Origin: Sphingomonas sp.
Lineage (GTDB): Bacteria > Pseudomonadota > Alphaproteobacteria > Sphingomonadales > Sphingomonadaceae
NCBI RefSeq assembly: GCF_019635515.1
Contig: NZ_JAHBZI010000002.1
Location: 661,664-725,663 of the forward strand
DNA length: 64,000 nucleotides
Direction of reading: 5' to 3'
The notes below the pieces were generated by a model. It did no database searches. It worked only from the letters and a program-made list of their open reading frames with translations, and was not told the DNA's origin. This document shows, one piece after another, positions 9,191 to 16,650 of this stretch (position 1 is the stretch's first letter; each line of letters starts with the position of its first letter). A program made the position numbers and the translations under genes.

Positions 9191-10162
9191 ATGCGCGACT
9201 GCATGAAACGGCGGATGCTCTACGCGGCATCGCAGACCTATCAGCCCCGGATGGAAGTGGAGCAGCGCCGCGTCGGCTGGATCGAGCAGCCGGTGGTGAT
9301 CGCCCGCGGCATCGATCTGGCGCTGGTCGGCCGCGTCAACGAAGGCGTGGTCGTCGCCTTTCGCGGATCGCTGCCGCCCTTCTTCGGCACCGGCAATGAT
9401 GACTGGAACGTGGTGCTCGACTGGCTCAACGACTCGCTGTCGCTGTGCGTCGAGGATCCGTTATATGGCGGTGGGGTCCATCTCGGCTTTTCGGACTCGC
9501 TGCGGCGGCTGTGGGGCGACCTCGACGGCAAGCCCGGCGTGCACACCGCGGTGCAGGCGATGCTCGACCAGAATTTGCTCGACCGGCGCTCGCGGCGGCA
9601 TTTGTTCGTGACCGGGCACAGCAAGGGCGGCGCGCTCGCCAACCTGTTCGCGGTGCGCGCGGCGCGGCAGACGCGGTGGGACGATCTGCAGATCAGCGTC
9701 GCGACGATCGCCGCCGCCAAGGCGGGCAATTCGCGGTTCGCCAAAGCCTATGCCGAGAGCCGGATCGCCTGCCTGCGCTACGAGCTCGACGGCGATCCGG
9801 TGCCGCACCTGCCGCCGGGGCCGCAGGCGCCGGGCTTCGTCCGCAGCCTTGCCCGGGCGCTGTTTCCCAAGCTCGCCACCGCCGATTATCAGCCGGTCGG
9901 CGAGCGCGTCACCACCGGTTCGGTGCGGCGCGAGCTCCAGGCACATCGTCCTTGGGCCGGGGCGCGCAAGACGCGGCGGCTGGCGGGGCTGCTGCGCCCG
10001 CGCGGCTTCAGCCTCTATGGGCTGCTGCCGGCGCCGGTGGCGGCACATGCGATCTGCCCGGGCAGCGGCTACGACCGGCTGATCTGCCATGGCGAAGCCG
10101 CGTGCGATCATGGCCGCGTCCGCGAGATCCGCGTGACCGGCGGGCTCAAGCTGCGCGCTTAG
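9191..10162 (+). CDS. Lipase class 3-like alpha/beta hydrolase
   Basis: About 323 residues. The nucleophile elbow is GHSKGG (Ser144 counted from ATG 9191), preceded by VVVAFRGS, the typical oxyanion-side strand of class 3 lipases. No signal peptide is seen, so a cytoplasmic or leaderless protein is likely. The start at 9191 has AAGGA about nine bases upstream. An extension to 9089 is open but lacks family character. Substrate unknown. Confidence 0.78.
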   Translation: MRDCMKRRMLYAASQTYQPRMEVEQRRVGWIEQPVVIARGIDLALVGRVNEGVVVAFRGSLPPFFGTGNDDWNVVLDWLNDSLSLCVEDPLYGGGVHLGFSDSLRRLWGDLDGKPGVHTAVQAMLDQNLLDRRSRRHLFVTGHSKGGALANLFAVRAARQTRWDDLQISVATIAAAKAGNSRFAKAYAESRIACLRYELDGDPVPHLPPGPQAPGFVRSLARALFPKLATADYQPVGERVTTGSVRRELQAHRPWAGARKTRRLAGLLRPRGFSLYGLLPAPVAAHAICPGSGYDRLICHGEAACDHGRVREIRVTGGLKLRA

Positions 10163-10163
10163 C

Positions 10164-10697
10164 CTATTTGGCGCCGGCCAGCGCCTTCAGGTGCGCATCG
10201 GATTCGATGAACTGGGCATAGGCGACGAACCAGTTGCCGGCGGTGTTCACGTCCTCAGGCGTGAGCTTCTCGGCGGCGAGGATCGCGCCGATGCGCTGGC
10301 CGAGCGCGGCATGGCGCGCCGCATCGAGCTTCGGTCCGCCCTCCAGCGTCAGCCCCATCTGATCGTCCTGGCTGAGCTTGCCGAACAGCGCCTCGAGCCG
10401 GGCGCCGTCATAGGGCTTGGGCAGCTGCGCCTCGAGCGTCACCATCGCCGCATAGGTGGCGTTGTGGACGATGTGCCAGTCGCGCGCCTCGTCGCTCCAT
10501 TTCCATCTGGCGGCGCATGCGGCGGCAGGCGCTTGGGCGATCGCCTGCACCGCCTGCATTTCGCCGGTGATGAAGCGCTCGGCGAGATCGATGCGCTTGT
10601 CCGGCGCCAGCGCCTCGATGACGCAGCCGCGCTCGGCGGCGGCGGGATCCTGCGCGGTCTGGAGAAGCGCGGCGGCGAGCGTTAGCGTAAGCGGCAT
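10164..10697 (-). CDS. Hypothetical exported protein, 177 aa
   Basis: A short hydrophobic leader (residues 2-13, ending around Thr-Ala-Gln) suggests export. The rest is soluble, mostly alpha-helical in character, with two cysteines near residues 25 and 60. Its 3' end meets the lipase-like gene tail to tail with a one-base gap. I recognise no family. Function unknown. Confidence 0.65.
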   Translation of the reverse strand: MPLTLTLAAALLQTAQDPAAAERGCVIEALAPDKRIDLAERFITGEMQAVQAIAQAPAAACAARWKWSDEARDWHIVHNATYAAMVTLEAQLPKPYDGARLEALFGKLSQDDQMGLTLEGGPKLDAARHAALGQRIGAILAAEKLTPEDVNTAGNWFVAYAQFIESDAHLKALAGAK

Positions 10698-10822
10698 CGC
10701 GCGAACCTAGCCGAGGCGCGGGCGGCGCGGAAGGTGGGCGGGTTTCCCGGCGGCTGCGCGCGATTGACTCCCGCAGGCCCCGCCATCACCCATGCGCGGC
10801 AACGAAACGATCGGGAGGGCAT

Positions 10823-11248
10823 ATGTGCAAGTTCCTGGGACTGGCGGCGATCGCCGCGGGCACGCTCGCCCTTGCGCAGCCGGCGGCGGCGCAGGACTGC
10901 AAGGCGGGGCCATTCACGATCTATTTCGAGTTCGACAGGAATTCGATCACGCCGGCGGGCGCGGCGATCCTCGACCAGGCCGCCGCTGCGTACAAGGCGT
11001 GCGGCCGGGCCGAGATCACCATCGCCGGGCATACCGACCGCAGGGGCGACGAAAGCTATAATATCGGCGTGTCGCAGCGCATGGCCAGCAATGTCCGCGC
11101 CTATCTGGCGGGGCGCGGCGTGCCGGACGGGGCGATGACCACCGCAGCCTATGGCGAGAGCCGCCGCGCGGTGGAGACCACCGACGGCGTCAGCGAACCG
11201 CGCAACCGCCGCGTGGAGGTCAGCTTCGGGCCGGGAAGCGGCTGGTAA
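10823..11248 (+). CDS. OmpA-family C-terminal domain protein (periplasmic peptidoglycan-binding)
   Basis: A signal peptide (to about residue 23) is followed directly by an OmpA/MotB domain. The strand YFEFDRNSI, the peptidoglycan diaminopimelate contact region AGHTDRRGD (about 68-76), the SQRMASNVRAYL helix and the end motif EPRNRRVEV are all present. No beta barrel or lipobox is seen, so it is a free periplasmic OmpA-like domain of 141 aa that may bind the cell wall. Its 3' end overlaps the opposite-strand gene by 29 bases. Confidence 0.85.
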   Translation: MCKFLGLAAIAAGTLALAQPAAAQDCKAGPFTIYFEFDRNSITPAGAAILDQAAAAYKACGRAEITIAGHTDRRGDESYNIGVSQRMASNVRAYLAGRGVPDGAMTTAAYGESRRAVETTDGVSEPRNRRVEVSFGPGSGW

Positions 11249-11909
11249 GCGCATCGCCGCCACCCGCTCCAGCCGCGAGCTGGGGATCGGCGGCATCCTT
11301 GCGCTGTTCCCACGGGGCGGCGAAGCGGCGCGGATCGAGCCGGGCGAGCAGCCATGTCAGCAATTTGTCGCTGGGCAGGCGCTTCTCGACCATCAGCTCG
11401 CCGCGATGCCAGACCTGTTCGGTGCGGCCATTGATCGCGCGATCGAAGGCGAGCGCGGAAAGCCGCCCGACGGCAAGCTGATCCGCCGTATCCCAGGCGG
11501 CGGCGAATTCGGGCGAGCGCATCCGCAGGCGATAGGCCGAGCGCGCCGAGAGGCGCGCATCGGCGGCGGCGAGATGGACCGAACCGGTTTCGGCGAGGCT
11601 GGCGAGGAACAGCCGCTGGCGCTCCGCGCTCCAGCCGGCGAGGCGCTTGCGGCTGCTGGTGAGGGGGACGCCGTCGAACGGCTCCGCGGCGATTGCCGGT
11701 TCGGCATCGTCGACAAGGGTGCCGGCGGCGGCGGCGGGCGGCAACAGGTCGGCTGGATAAGGGGATGGGCGATCGGCGGTGACGACCAGCGACAGGCTTG
11801 GCCCGCCCTCCTCGTCCGCGACCTCCGCGATCGCGTCCTGCCGGTCGCTCGCGGCGGTCCAGGCGTCGAGCTCCTCGTTCGTCATTTCCTTGGAGGAATA
11901 ATAGGGCAT
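11220..11909 (-). CDS. Terminase-small-subunit-like helix-turn-helix protein
   Basis: A 229-residue protein. Residues ~90-140 read W-S-x-E-R-Q-x-x-F-L-x-x-L-A-E-T-G-S-V, then AAADARLSARSAYRLR and FAAAWD, the DNA-recognition fold seen in phage terminase small subunits. The first ~80 residues are acidic and low complexity. No other phage gene is adjacent, so it is probably a domesticated or orphan chromosomal DNA-binding protein. The start is ATG 11909. Confidence 0.6.
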   Translation of the reverse strand: MPYYSSKEMTNEELDAWTAASDRQDAIAEVADEEGGPSLSLVVTADRPSPYPADLLPPAAAAGTLVDDAEPAIAAEPFDGVPLTSSRKRLAGWSAERQRLFLASLAETGSVHLAAADARLSARSAYRLRMRSPEFAAAWDTADQLAVGRLSALAFDRAINGRTEQVWHRGELMVEKRLPSDKLLTWLLARLDPRRFAAPWEQRKDAADPQLAAGAGGGDALTSRFPARS

Positions 11910-12057
11910 GGGATCTGCTCCTGTCGGTGGAAGGAGCGGGGCCAGTTATAGGGGTTTCGCGGTGTAGGACAGCGGGAATTTGCGGGGCGATGTGCTTGAA
12001 GGGAGTGCGTCAACGATAGGTCTTGGACTTCATTGGGCGATCCTACATAAACCGGCC

Positions 12058-12759
12058 ATGTTCGAGACTTTTACCTATGATCTTCCGACTGTCCTTCCTC
12101 CAGAGGCAAGAGACCATTGGGCCTTCATGGAATCGAATTCTGCAGCGGCAGTGATGCAGGCCGTGTGTCCGCAGGAATGGGCAGATATCGTCAGTGTTCT
12201 CTCAACCTATCGTCTTGATCCAGGCTCTTGGCTCAAAGCTGGTGGCAACCGGGGCGACATTGCCGAGCAGATCGATGAGCAATTCGCCCAACGAGGTTGG
12301 TGTGAGACGAGGCTGGATCTTGAGACCAAGGGCATTTTATATCTTAAAGGCGGCGAAAAACTTGGAGAGCTGCCACCGGTTTACCAAGAGGGTTACTTGG
12401 TAGATAACTTTAAGAACCGCATCGTTTTAGATGTCGAATGGAATGCAAAAGATGGTAATCTCGATAGAGATCTTGCGTCTTATCGATCGTGGTACGAAGC
12501 TGGCGTTATTTCCGCTGGCGTGATCATTACGAAAGATCGGCCAGCACTCCTTAAATTGGCACGAAAACTTTGGTCGGACTATCAGGCGACGCTCGATAAA
12601 GAAGCTCAAAACCCCAGGCTGCCGATCGACCTGACGACCTCTACAGTGACAGCGTTCGACAAAGCGAAATTGAGAGTTCGTAGAGGTGTGATGGGTTCAT
12701 GCCCGGTATTAATCGTCGCCGCGACTGAGGCGACCTGGAACGGCCAACCTTATATCTAA
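12058..12759 (+). CDS. BglII-family type II restriction endonuclease (putative)
   Basis: About 233 residues. The central segment VLDVEWNAKDGNLDRDL followed by GVIITKD resembles the PD-(D/E)XK-type active-site region of BglII/BamHI-like endonucleases, the acidic residues being the likely metal ligands. The adjacent gene encodes an MT-A70 adenine methylase, as expected for a type II pair. DNA here is visibly AT-richer than the flanks (12421-12480 has 23 G/C of 60), suggesting transfer. ATG 12058 is chosen because homology-like sequence begins there. An upstream ATG at 11980 is also in frame. Recognition sequence unknown. Confidence 0.72.
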   Translation: MFETFTYDLPTVLPPEARDHWAFMESNSAAAVMQAVCPQEWADIVSVLSTYRLDPGSWLKAGGNRGDIAEQIDEQFAQRGWCETRLDLETKGILYLKGGEKLGELPPVYQEGYLVDNFKNRIVLDVEWNAKDGNLDRDLASYRSWYEAGVISAGVIITKDRPALLKLARKLWSDYQATLDKEAQNPRLPIDLTTSTVTAFDKAKLRVRRGVMGSCPVLIVAATEATWNGQPYI

Positions 12760-12778
12760 TCGGAAGTACGGCAGTCGC

Positions 12779-13432
12779 TTACTCTGCGGCGATATCTGCT
12801 GCGCTGTTATAGCCATAGGTATCCCAAGTTGGCCTATAGCTCTCGTCGGCTTGGTTGCCCCACACTGTCCAGCCTTTGCGCGCGCCCCGGCTAAACATTT
12901 CGAGGCGAGGCCCCCAACTACAATCTTCGATAAGTTTGTACTGTTCGTCGGGCTTGCGGCTGTGTTCGCGCTTACGAGTCTGGAGCATGTTGACCTGACT
13001 GCGACCGGGAGCAAGCGTGCGCGCGTTCTTGCCGCGAACGCCGAACAGCAAGAGTTCGGTGACGTTACGGAAATAGAAGCCTACTCCGCGCCCGTCTGAT
13101 CCGCCGTCCTTGCGTATCTTATGCCAGACAATATTCGAAATGTAACGGAAGCCCCAAGCCTCCATCACCTTCATGCCTTCAGGTAAAAGGGCGTTTGGTA
13201 CCCAGAGATATAAATGTGACGGATCGGCTGCGACCTCCGCGACGGGGAGCGCACAGATTTCATCAAGCGTCATCGTACCGTAGCGATTGAGTCGCTTGTG
13301 CTCGGGAGCCACTTTCCCAGTGCGGTTTTGAAACTGCCAAGGCGGATCGGCGAGGATGGTGCCGAATTTCTGATCTTGGCCGAGGCTCAGCAGATCGATG
13401 TTCGGCGACACATGTCCGATAGGATCCAGCAT
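12779..13432 (-). CDS. MT-A70 family adenine-specific DNA methyltransferase
   Basis: A 217-residue N6-adenine methylase. The catalytic DPPW motif follows the strand ILADPPWQF near residue 32, and the C-terminal cofactor region includes EMFSRGARKGW, as in M.MunI-like enzymes. ATG 13432 has a clear ribosome site (GAGGAAA) about six bases upstream, whereas the longer open frame lacks one. It converges on the endonuclease gene with 19 bases between stops, consistent with protecting host DNA from that enzyme. Confidence 0.85.
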   Translation of the reverse strand: MLDPIGHVSPNIDLLSLGQDQKFGTILADPPWQFQNRTGKVAPEHKRLNRYGTMTLDEICALPVAEVAADPSHLYLWVPNALLPEGMKVMEAWGFRYISNIVWHKIRKDGGSDGRGVGFYFRNVTELLLFGVRGKNARTLAPGRSQVNMLQTRKREHSRKPDEQYKLIEDCSWGPRLEMFSRGARKGWTVWGNQADESYRPTWDTYGYNSAADIAAE

Positions 13433-13494
13433 AACCGTTTCCTCGCAAAGCGCAGGTGAGAACAAAACAGGATCCTTATGTGGCGACTCAACAG

Positions 13495-13517
13495 CCGTCA
13501 AGTAACTAACTTGACGG
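13495..13517. promoter_or_regulatory. Inverted repeat upstream of methylase gene
   Basis: Perfect nine-base arms (CCGTCAAGT and ACTTGACGG) are separated by five bases, 63 bases before the methylase ATG. The half-site contains TTGAC, so it may overlap a promoter -35 element or be an operator for feedback control of the methylase. No control-protein gene is present in the pair, so autoregulation by the methylase is one possibility. Function is inferred. Confidence 0.4.
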
Positions 13518-13590
13518 CCGCTAGCGCCCTTCGACCTGATGGCAAGGCGGGCGTTGCGAGCGGTCAGTCTGGGCGCTCGCGGTAACCGCC

Positions 13591-14646
13591 TCACTCCGCC
13601 GCAATCCCCGCCTTTGCGAACATATCCGTGCCCTCGGCGACGTCCTCATTCGCCACCGGCCCGGCCTTGGCCTTTTGCCGCTTGTCGAACGAATCCCACA
13701 CCTCGTTCCAGTTCCCCCGCGTCGCGCCCTTCGAATATTCGGTCGCGCGCTGTTCGAAGAAGTTGGCGTGCTCGACGCCGTTGAGCAGCGGGGCGAGCCA
13801 GGGCAGCGGGTGTTCGTCGATCATGTAGATCGGCTTGAAGCCGAGCTGGCCGAGGCGCCAATCGGCGATGTAGCGGATATACTTCTTGATCTCCTTCGGC
13901 GTCATGCCGGGGACCGGGCCCTGCTCGAAGGCGAGGTCGATGAACGCGTCCTCAAGGCGGACGGTGGTCTGGCAGACGTCCATGATGTCCTCGCGCACCG
14001 CCTTGGTCAGGCAGTCGCGCTCCTTCACGAAGGTGTGGAACAGCTTGATGATGCCTTCGCAGTGGAGGCTCTCGTCGCGGACCGACCACGAGACGATCTG
14101 GCCCATGCCCTTCATCTTGTTGAAGCGCGGGAAGTTCATCAGCATCGCGAAGCTGGCGAAGAGCTGGAGTCCCTCGGTGAAGCCGCCGAACATGGCGAGG
14201 GTGCGGGCGATATCCTCGTCGGTATCGACGGTGAAGCGCTGCAGATAGTCGTGCTTGTCCTTCATTTCGGCATATTCGAGGAACATGCCATATTCGCTCT
14301 CGGGCATGCCGATCGTGTCGAGCAGGTGGCTGTAGGCGGCGATGTGCACCGTCTCCATGTTGGAGAAGGCGGCGAGCATCATCTTGATCTCGGTCGGCTT
14401 GAAGACGCGGCCATATTTCTCGTGGTAGCAATCCTGCACCTCGACATCGGCCTGGGTGAAGAAGCGGAAGATCTGGGTGAGCAGATTGCGCTCCTGATCG
14501 GTGAGCTTCTGCGCCCAGTCGCGGCAATCCTCGCCGAGCGGCACTTCCTCCGGCATCCAGTGGATCTGCTGCTGGCGCTTCCAGAACTCATAGGCCCAGG
14601 GATATTCGAACGGCTTGTATTGCTTGCGGGCTTCGGTGAGGGACAT
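13591..14646 (-). CDS. nrdB: Ribonucleoside-diphosphate reductase beta subunit (class I)
   Basis: The R2 subunit, which houses the di-iron centre and tyrosyl radical needed for dNTP synthesis. About 351 residues from ATG 14646, where the family's usual sequence begins. Iron-ligand helices are visible (EVQDCYHEKYG; ETVHIAAYSHLL, whose Tyr is the likely radical site; DESLHCEGI). No ATP-cone is fused. It is last in a leftward run starting with a lipoprotein gene, five bases after the preceding stop, and is separated from nrdA by about 2 kb. Confidence 0.95.
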   Translation of the reverse strand: MSLTEARKQYKPFEYPWAYEFWKRQQQIHWMPEEVPLGEDCRDWAQKLTDQERNLLTQIFRFFTQADVEVQDCYHEKYGRVFKPTEIKMMLAAFSNMETVHIAAYSHLLDTIGMPESEYGMFLEYAEMKDKHDYLQRFTVDTDEDIARTLAMFGGFTEGLQLFASFAMLMNFPRFNKMKGMGQIVSWSVRDESLHCEGIIKLFHTFVKERDCLTKAVREDIMDVCQTTVRLEDAFIDLAFEQGPVPGMTPKEIKKYIRYIADWRLGQLGFKPIYMIDEHPLPWLAPLLNGVEHANFFEQRATEYSKGATRGNWNEVWDSFDKRQKAKAGPVANEDVAEGTDMFAKAGIAAE

Positions 14647-14651
14647 TGGGG

Positions 14652-14858
14652 CTACTCCGAGACGAACTGGGTGAGGTTTAGGACGGCGATCGAGACGCCG
14701 AGAACGATGAGGAAGGCGCCGAATCCGCGAATGACGCGCGGATCGGTGACAGGGGCAGTGCCCTTGCCGAGATAGATTTGGGGACGCAGCATTATATGCG
14801 CGCCCCATGCGATGCAGGCGCAGATGCCGAGCAACGCGAGTGCGGCGCCGGTGCTCAT
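14652..14858 (-). CDS. Small two-helix membrane protein, 68 aa
   Basis: Two hydrophobic segments (about residues 4-20 and 46-63) with a short polar loop predict an inner-membrane protein. Its ATG overlaps the upstream stop by four bases and its own stop is five bases before nrdB, so it belongs to the same transcript. No family recognised. Confidence 0.7.
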   Translation of the reverse strand: MSTGAALALLGICACIAWGAHIMLRPQIYLGKGTAPVTDPRVIRGFGAFLIVLGVSIAVLNLTQFVSE

Positions 14859-15073
14859 GCCGCGCTCGCCATCGTCGCGACCGCCGCGAAGCCGCCGAGA
14901 AACAGGCCCAGCGCGAACAGCATCATGCCGGCGATGCGCAGCGCATAGGTGGTCGCCTCCGCGTCGGGCAGGCGCAGGGCGCGGCGGGTCAACGACGGGC
15001 GGACCAATGTGGTCAGGCCGGCAATCCCGGCGGCGGTGGCGACACCGGCCATCAAGGCGAGGCTGCGGGTCAC
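14855..15073 (-). CDS. Small membrane protein, 72 aa (GTG start)
   Basis: The GTG at 15073 overlaps the stop of the preceding gene by four bases (GTGA), and the stop overlaps the next ATG (ATGA). Two hydrophobic stretches (about 6-25 and 46-69) predict membrane insertion. No family recognised. The double overlap supports translation of the whole run as a unit. Confidence 0.68.
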   Translation of the reverse strand: MTRSLALMAGVATAAGIAGLTTLVRPSLTRRALRLPDAEATTYALRIAGMMLFALGLFLGGFAAVATMASAA

Positions 15074-15405
15074 CGGGCGAGCCAGTGCAGCAGCGGCACA
15101 CCGACCGAAACCGCGATCAGCAGCAGGATATTGTGGCGAAGCGCCCGGATGAAGTGGCGGGCGATTTCCGGCGGCGACGACGGTGTGTCGGTGTAGAGCG
15201 CGTCGAGCCGTGACACTTCCGCCTGATATTGCGGGGAGTCGATGCCGAAAGCGGTGGCGGCGCGCCGGGCGAGGCGGTGGCGGCGCTGCTGGAGCAGCCG
15301 CGGCGCGACGGCGCGGTCGAGCAGCACCCACGCCGCCAGCAAGCCGGCCCAGACGGCGGCGGAGGCGAGCGCGCTGGCCAGGATCAAGGCGAAGCGGTCG
15401 CTCAT
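15070..15405 (-). CDS. Hypothetical membrane protein, 111 aa
   Basis: A hydrophobic N-terminal segment (about 7-29), a basic arginine-rich cytoplasmic-type stretch, a polar middle, and a second hydrophobic segment near the C-terminus (about 91-107). It overlaps both neighbours by four bases. No recognised domain. Part of the small envelope-gene run before nrdB. Confidence 0.7.
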   Translation of the reverse strand: MSDRFALILASALASAAVWAGLLAAWVLLDRAVAPRLLQQRRHRLARRAATAFGIDSPQYQAEVSRLDALYTDTPSSPPEIARHFIRALRHNILLLIAVSVGVPLLHWLAR

Positions 15406-15728
15406 TCGTGATCGATGGTCCGGCCGCGCGGCTCGCGCACCACGCGCTCGCGATAGATCACCTTGCGCCCGCGATTGGCGCCGACGCCGAACACGCAGAT
15501 GCCGAGAAAATAGCCGAAATCATACCAGCCGCCATTATTGGGCACGGCATAGACCGCGATATCCGGCACGATCAGCGACAAGCCCCAGGCGACCGGGAAG
15601 ATGAAGCCGTGCCACAGCCCGAACAGGAAGCCGGGCGCGCCGGGCTGGACGGCCTCTGGGCTCTGGGTGGCGCAGGCGGCGAGCACGAGCAGCGCGGCGA
15701 CAGCGAGAAGGGCGCGGGCGCGGCTCAT
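15402..15728 (-). CDS. Putative lipoprotein, 108 aa
   Basis: A signal peptide with lipobox Leu-Ala-Ala-Cys (Cys19) predicts lipidation. The mature part contains a hydrophobic stretch and a Gly/Tyr/Phe-rich segment (NNGGWYDFGYFLG). First gene of the leftward lipoprotein-membrane-membrane-membrane-nrdB run, with each start overlapping the previous stop or nearly so. No family assigned. Confidence 0.72.
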   Translation of the reverse strand: MSRARALLAVAALLVLAACATQSPEAVQPGAPGFLFGLWHGFIFPVAWGLSLIVPDIAVYAVPNNGGWYDFGYFLGICVFGVGANRGRKVIYRERVVREPRGRTIDHE

Positions 15729-15784
15729 GCAGCGATTCCGGTGGCTGCGCGTTGAGCGGCCGGACCCCAGACAGGAGATTTGAG

Positions 15785-16045
15785 ATGGCCGATACCAGCA
15801 ACATCCGCGAGCATATGGAAGTCATCGGCGCCGACGGCGTCCATGTCGGCACCGTCGACAAGATCGAGGGCGACCGCATCAAGCTCACCAAGAAGGACAG
15901 CGGCGCCGATATCGAAGGTGCGGAGGGCCGCCATGCCGGGCACCACCACTACATCTCGACCGGCCTGATCGCTGGTGTCGAGGGCGACAAGGTGCGGCTC
16001 AGCGCCAACGCCGATGTCGCGGTGACTTTCGAGGAGGAAGCCTGA
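15785..16045 (+). CDS. DUF2171-family small protein, 86 aa
   Basis: Starts at ATG 15785 with an upstream AGGAGA. The sequence has the DUF2171/PRC-barrel-like pattern: HMEVIGADGVHVGTVDKIEGDRIKL followed in family fashion by HHYISTGLIAGVEGDKVRL. It is acidic, lacks a signal peptide and is likely cytoplasmic. Members are small stress-related proteins of unknown mechanism. A terminator-like hairpin follows. Confidence 0.8.
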   Translation: MADTSNIREHMEVIGADGVHVGTVDKIEGDRIKLTKKDSGADIEGAEGRHAGHHHYISTGLIAGVEGDKVRLSANADVAVTFEEEA

Positions 16046-16059
16046 GCACGCCATTTCCC

Positions 16060-16086
16060 GACCGGATGCGGTTTCCGCGTCCGGTC
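16060..16086. terminator. Hairpin between convergent genes
   Basis: Twelve-base arms (GACCGGATGCGG and its near-complement, one G-T pair) enclose a three-base T loop, between the stop of the DUF2171 gene and the stop of the opposite-strand coiled-coil gene. It may terminate both transcripts, although no long U tract follows. Confidence 0.55.
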
Positions 16087-16113
16087 CGAGGCGATCGGGA
16101 TGGCATGCGTGCA

Positions 16114-16521
16114 TCATTCCGCCGCCGGCTTTACAGGTACGAGACGACGGGATTCGGTGACGGGTAGACCGGCCTCGGTGGGTACGTAAATCAACGATGC
16201 CCGGCTCGATTCAAGCGCCTGAATCTGCAGGTAGCGCAAATAGCCTTCGGGGCCGCCGAGGCTGTTCTGCAATATCGCGTTGGCCTGCGCGGCGCCCTTC
16301 GCGCGAATAACCTCGGCCTCCGCCAGCTGGATCGCGCTTTCCTTCTTGGCGCGCGCCTCCAATATCGCCACCTGTCTCGACGACTGGGCTTCGGCGAGCG
16401 CCGCTTCGCCCGCCAACCGCTGCGAATAGACACGGTATTGCGGATAGCCGAACAGCGCGATGACCAAGGCAACCGCGCCAACGACGATCGCTATCAGCGT
16501 GCATCCCGTCCTTTGATCCAT
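16114..16521 (-). CDS. Membrane-anchored coiled-coil protein resembling the tail of SPFH/prohibitin proteins
   Basis: From ATG 16521 the protein is 135 residues: one transmembrane helix (about 8-27), then an Ala/Glu/Arg-rich coiled coil containing AEAEVIRAKGAAQANAI and GGPEGYLRYLQIQ. Such sequence is typical of the C-terminal part of stomatin/prohibitin family proteins, but the SPFH domain itself is absent. It is downstream of nrdA on the same strand. Function unknown. Confidence 0.65.
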   Translation of the reverse strand: MDQRTGCTLIAIVVGAVALVIALFGYPQYRVYSQRLAGEAALAEAQSSRQVAILEARAKKESAIQLAEAEVIRAKGAAQANAILQNSLGGPEGYLRYLQIQALESSRASLIYVPTEAGLPVTESRRLVPVKPAAE

Positions 16522-16650
16522 GCTTCCATCCTCGCCGCCCAGCGGCGGCTTCGACCGCTGCTCCTTCAGCCACACCGTCATGCCTGGTGGCTTCATTACC
16601 CAAGCCGCCCGCTATGACGCATCCCCGGATTGCTCAGCCGAGCCACCACC

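Noticed and set aside
11220..13432. Prophage
   Set aside because: Only one terminase-like gene is present, without portal, capsid, tail, lysis or integrase genes.
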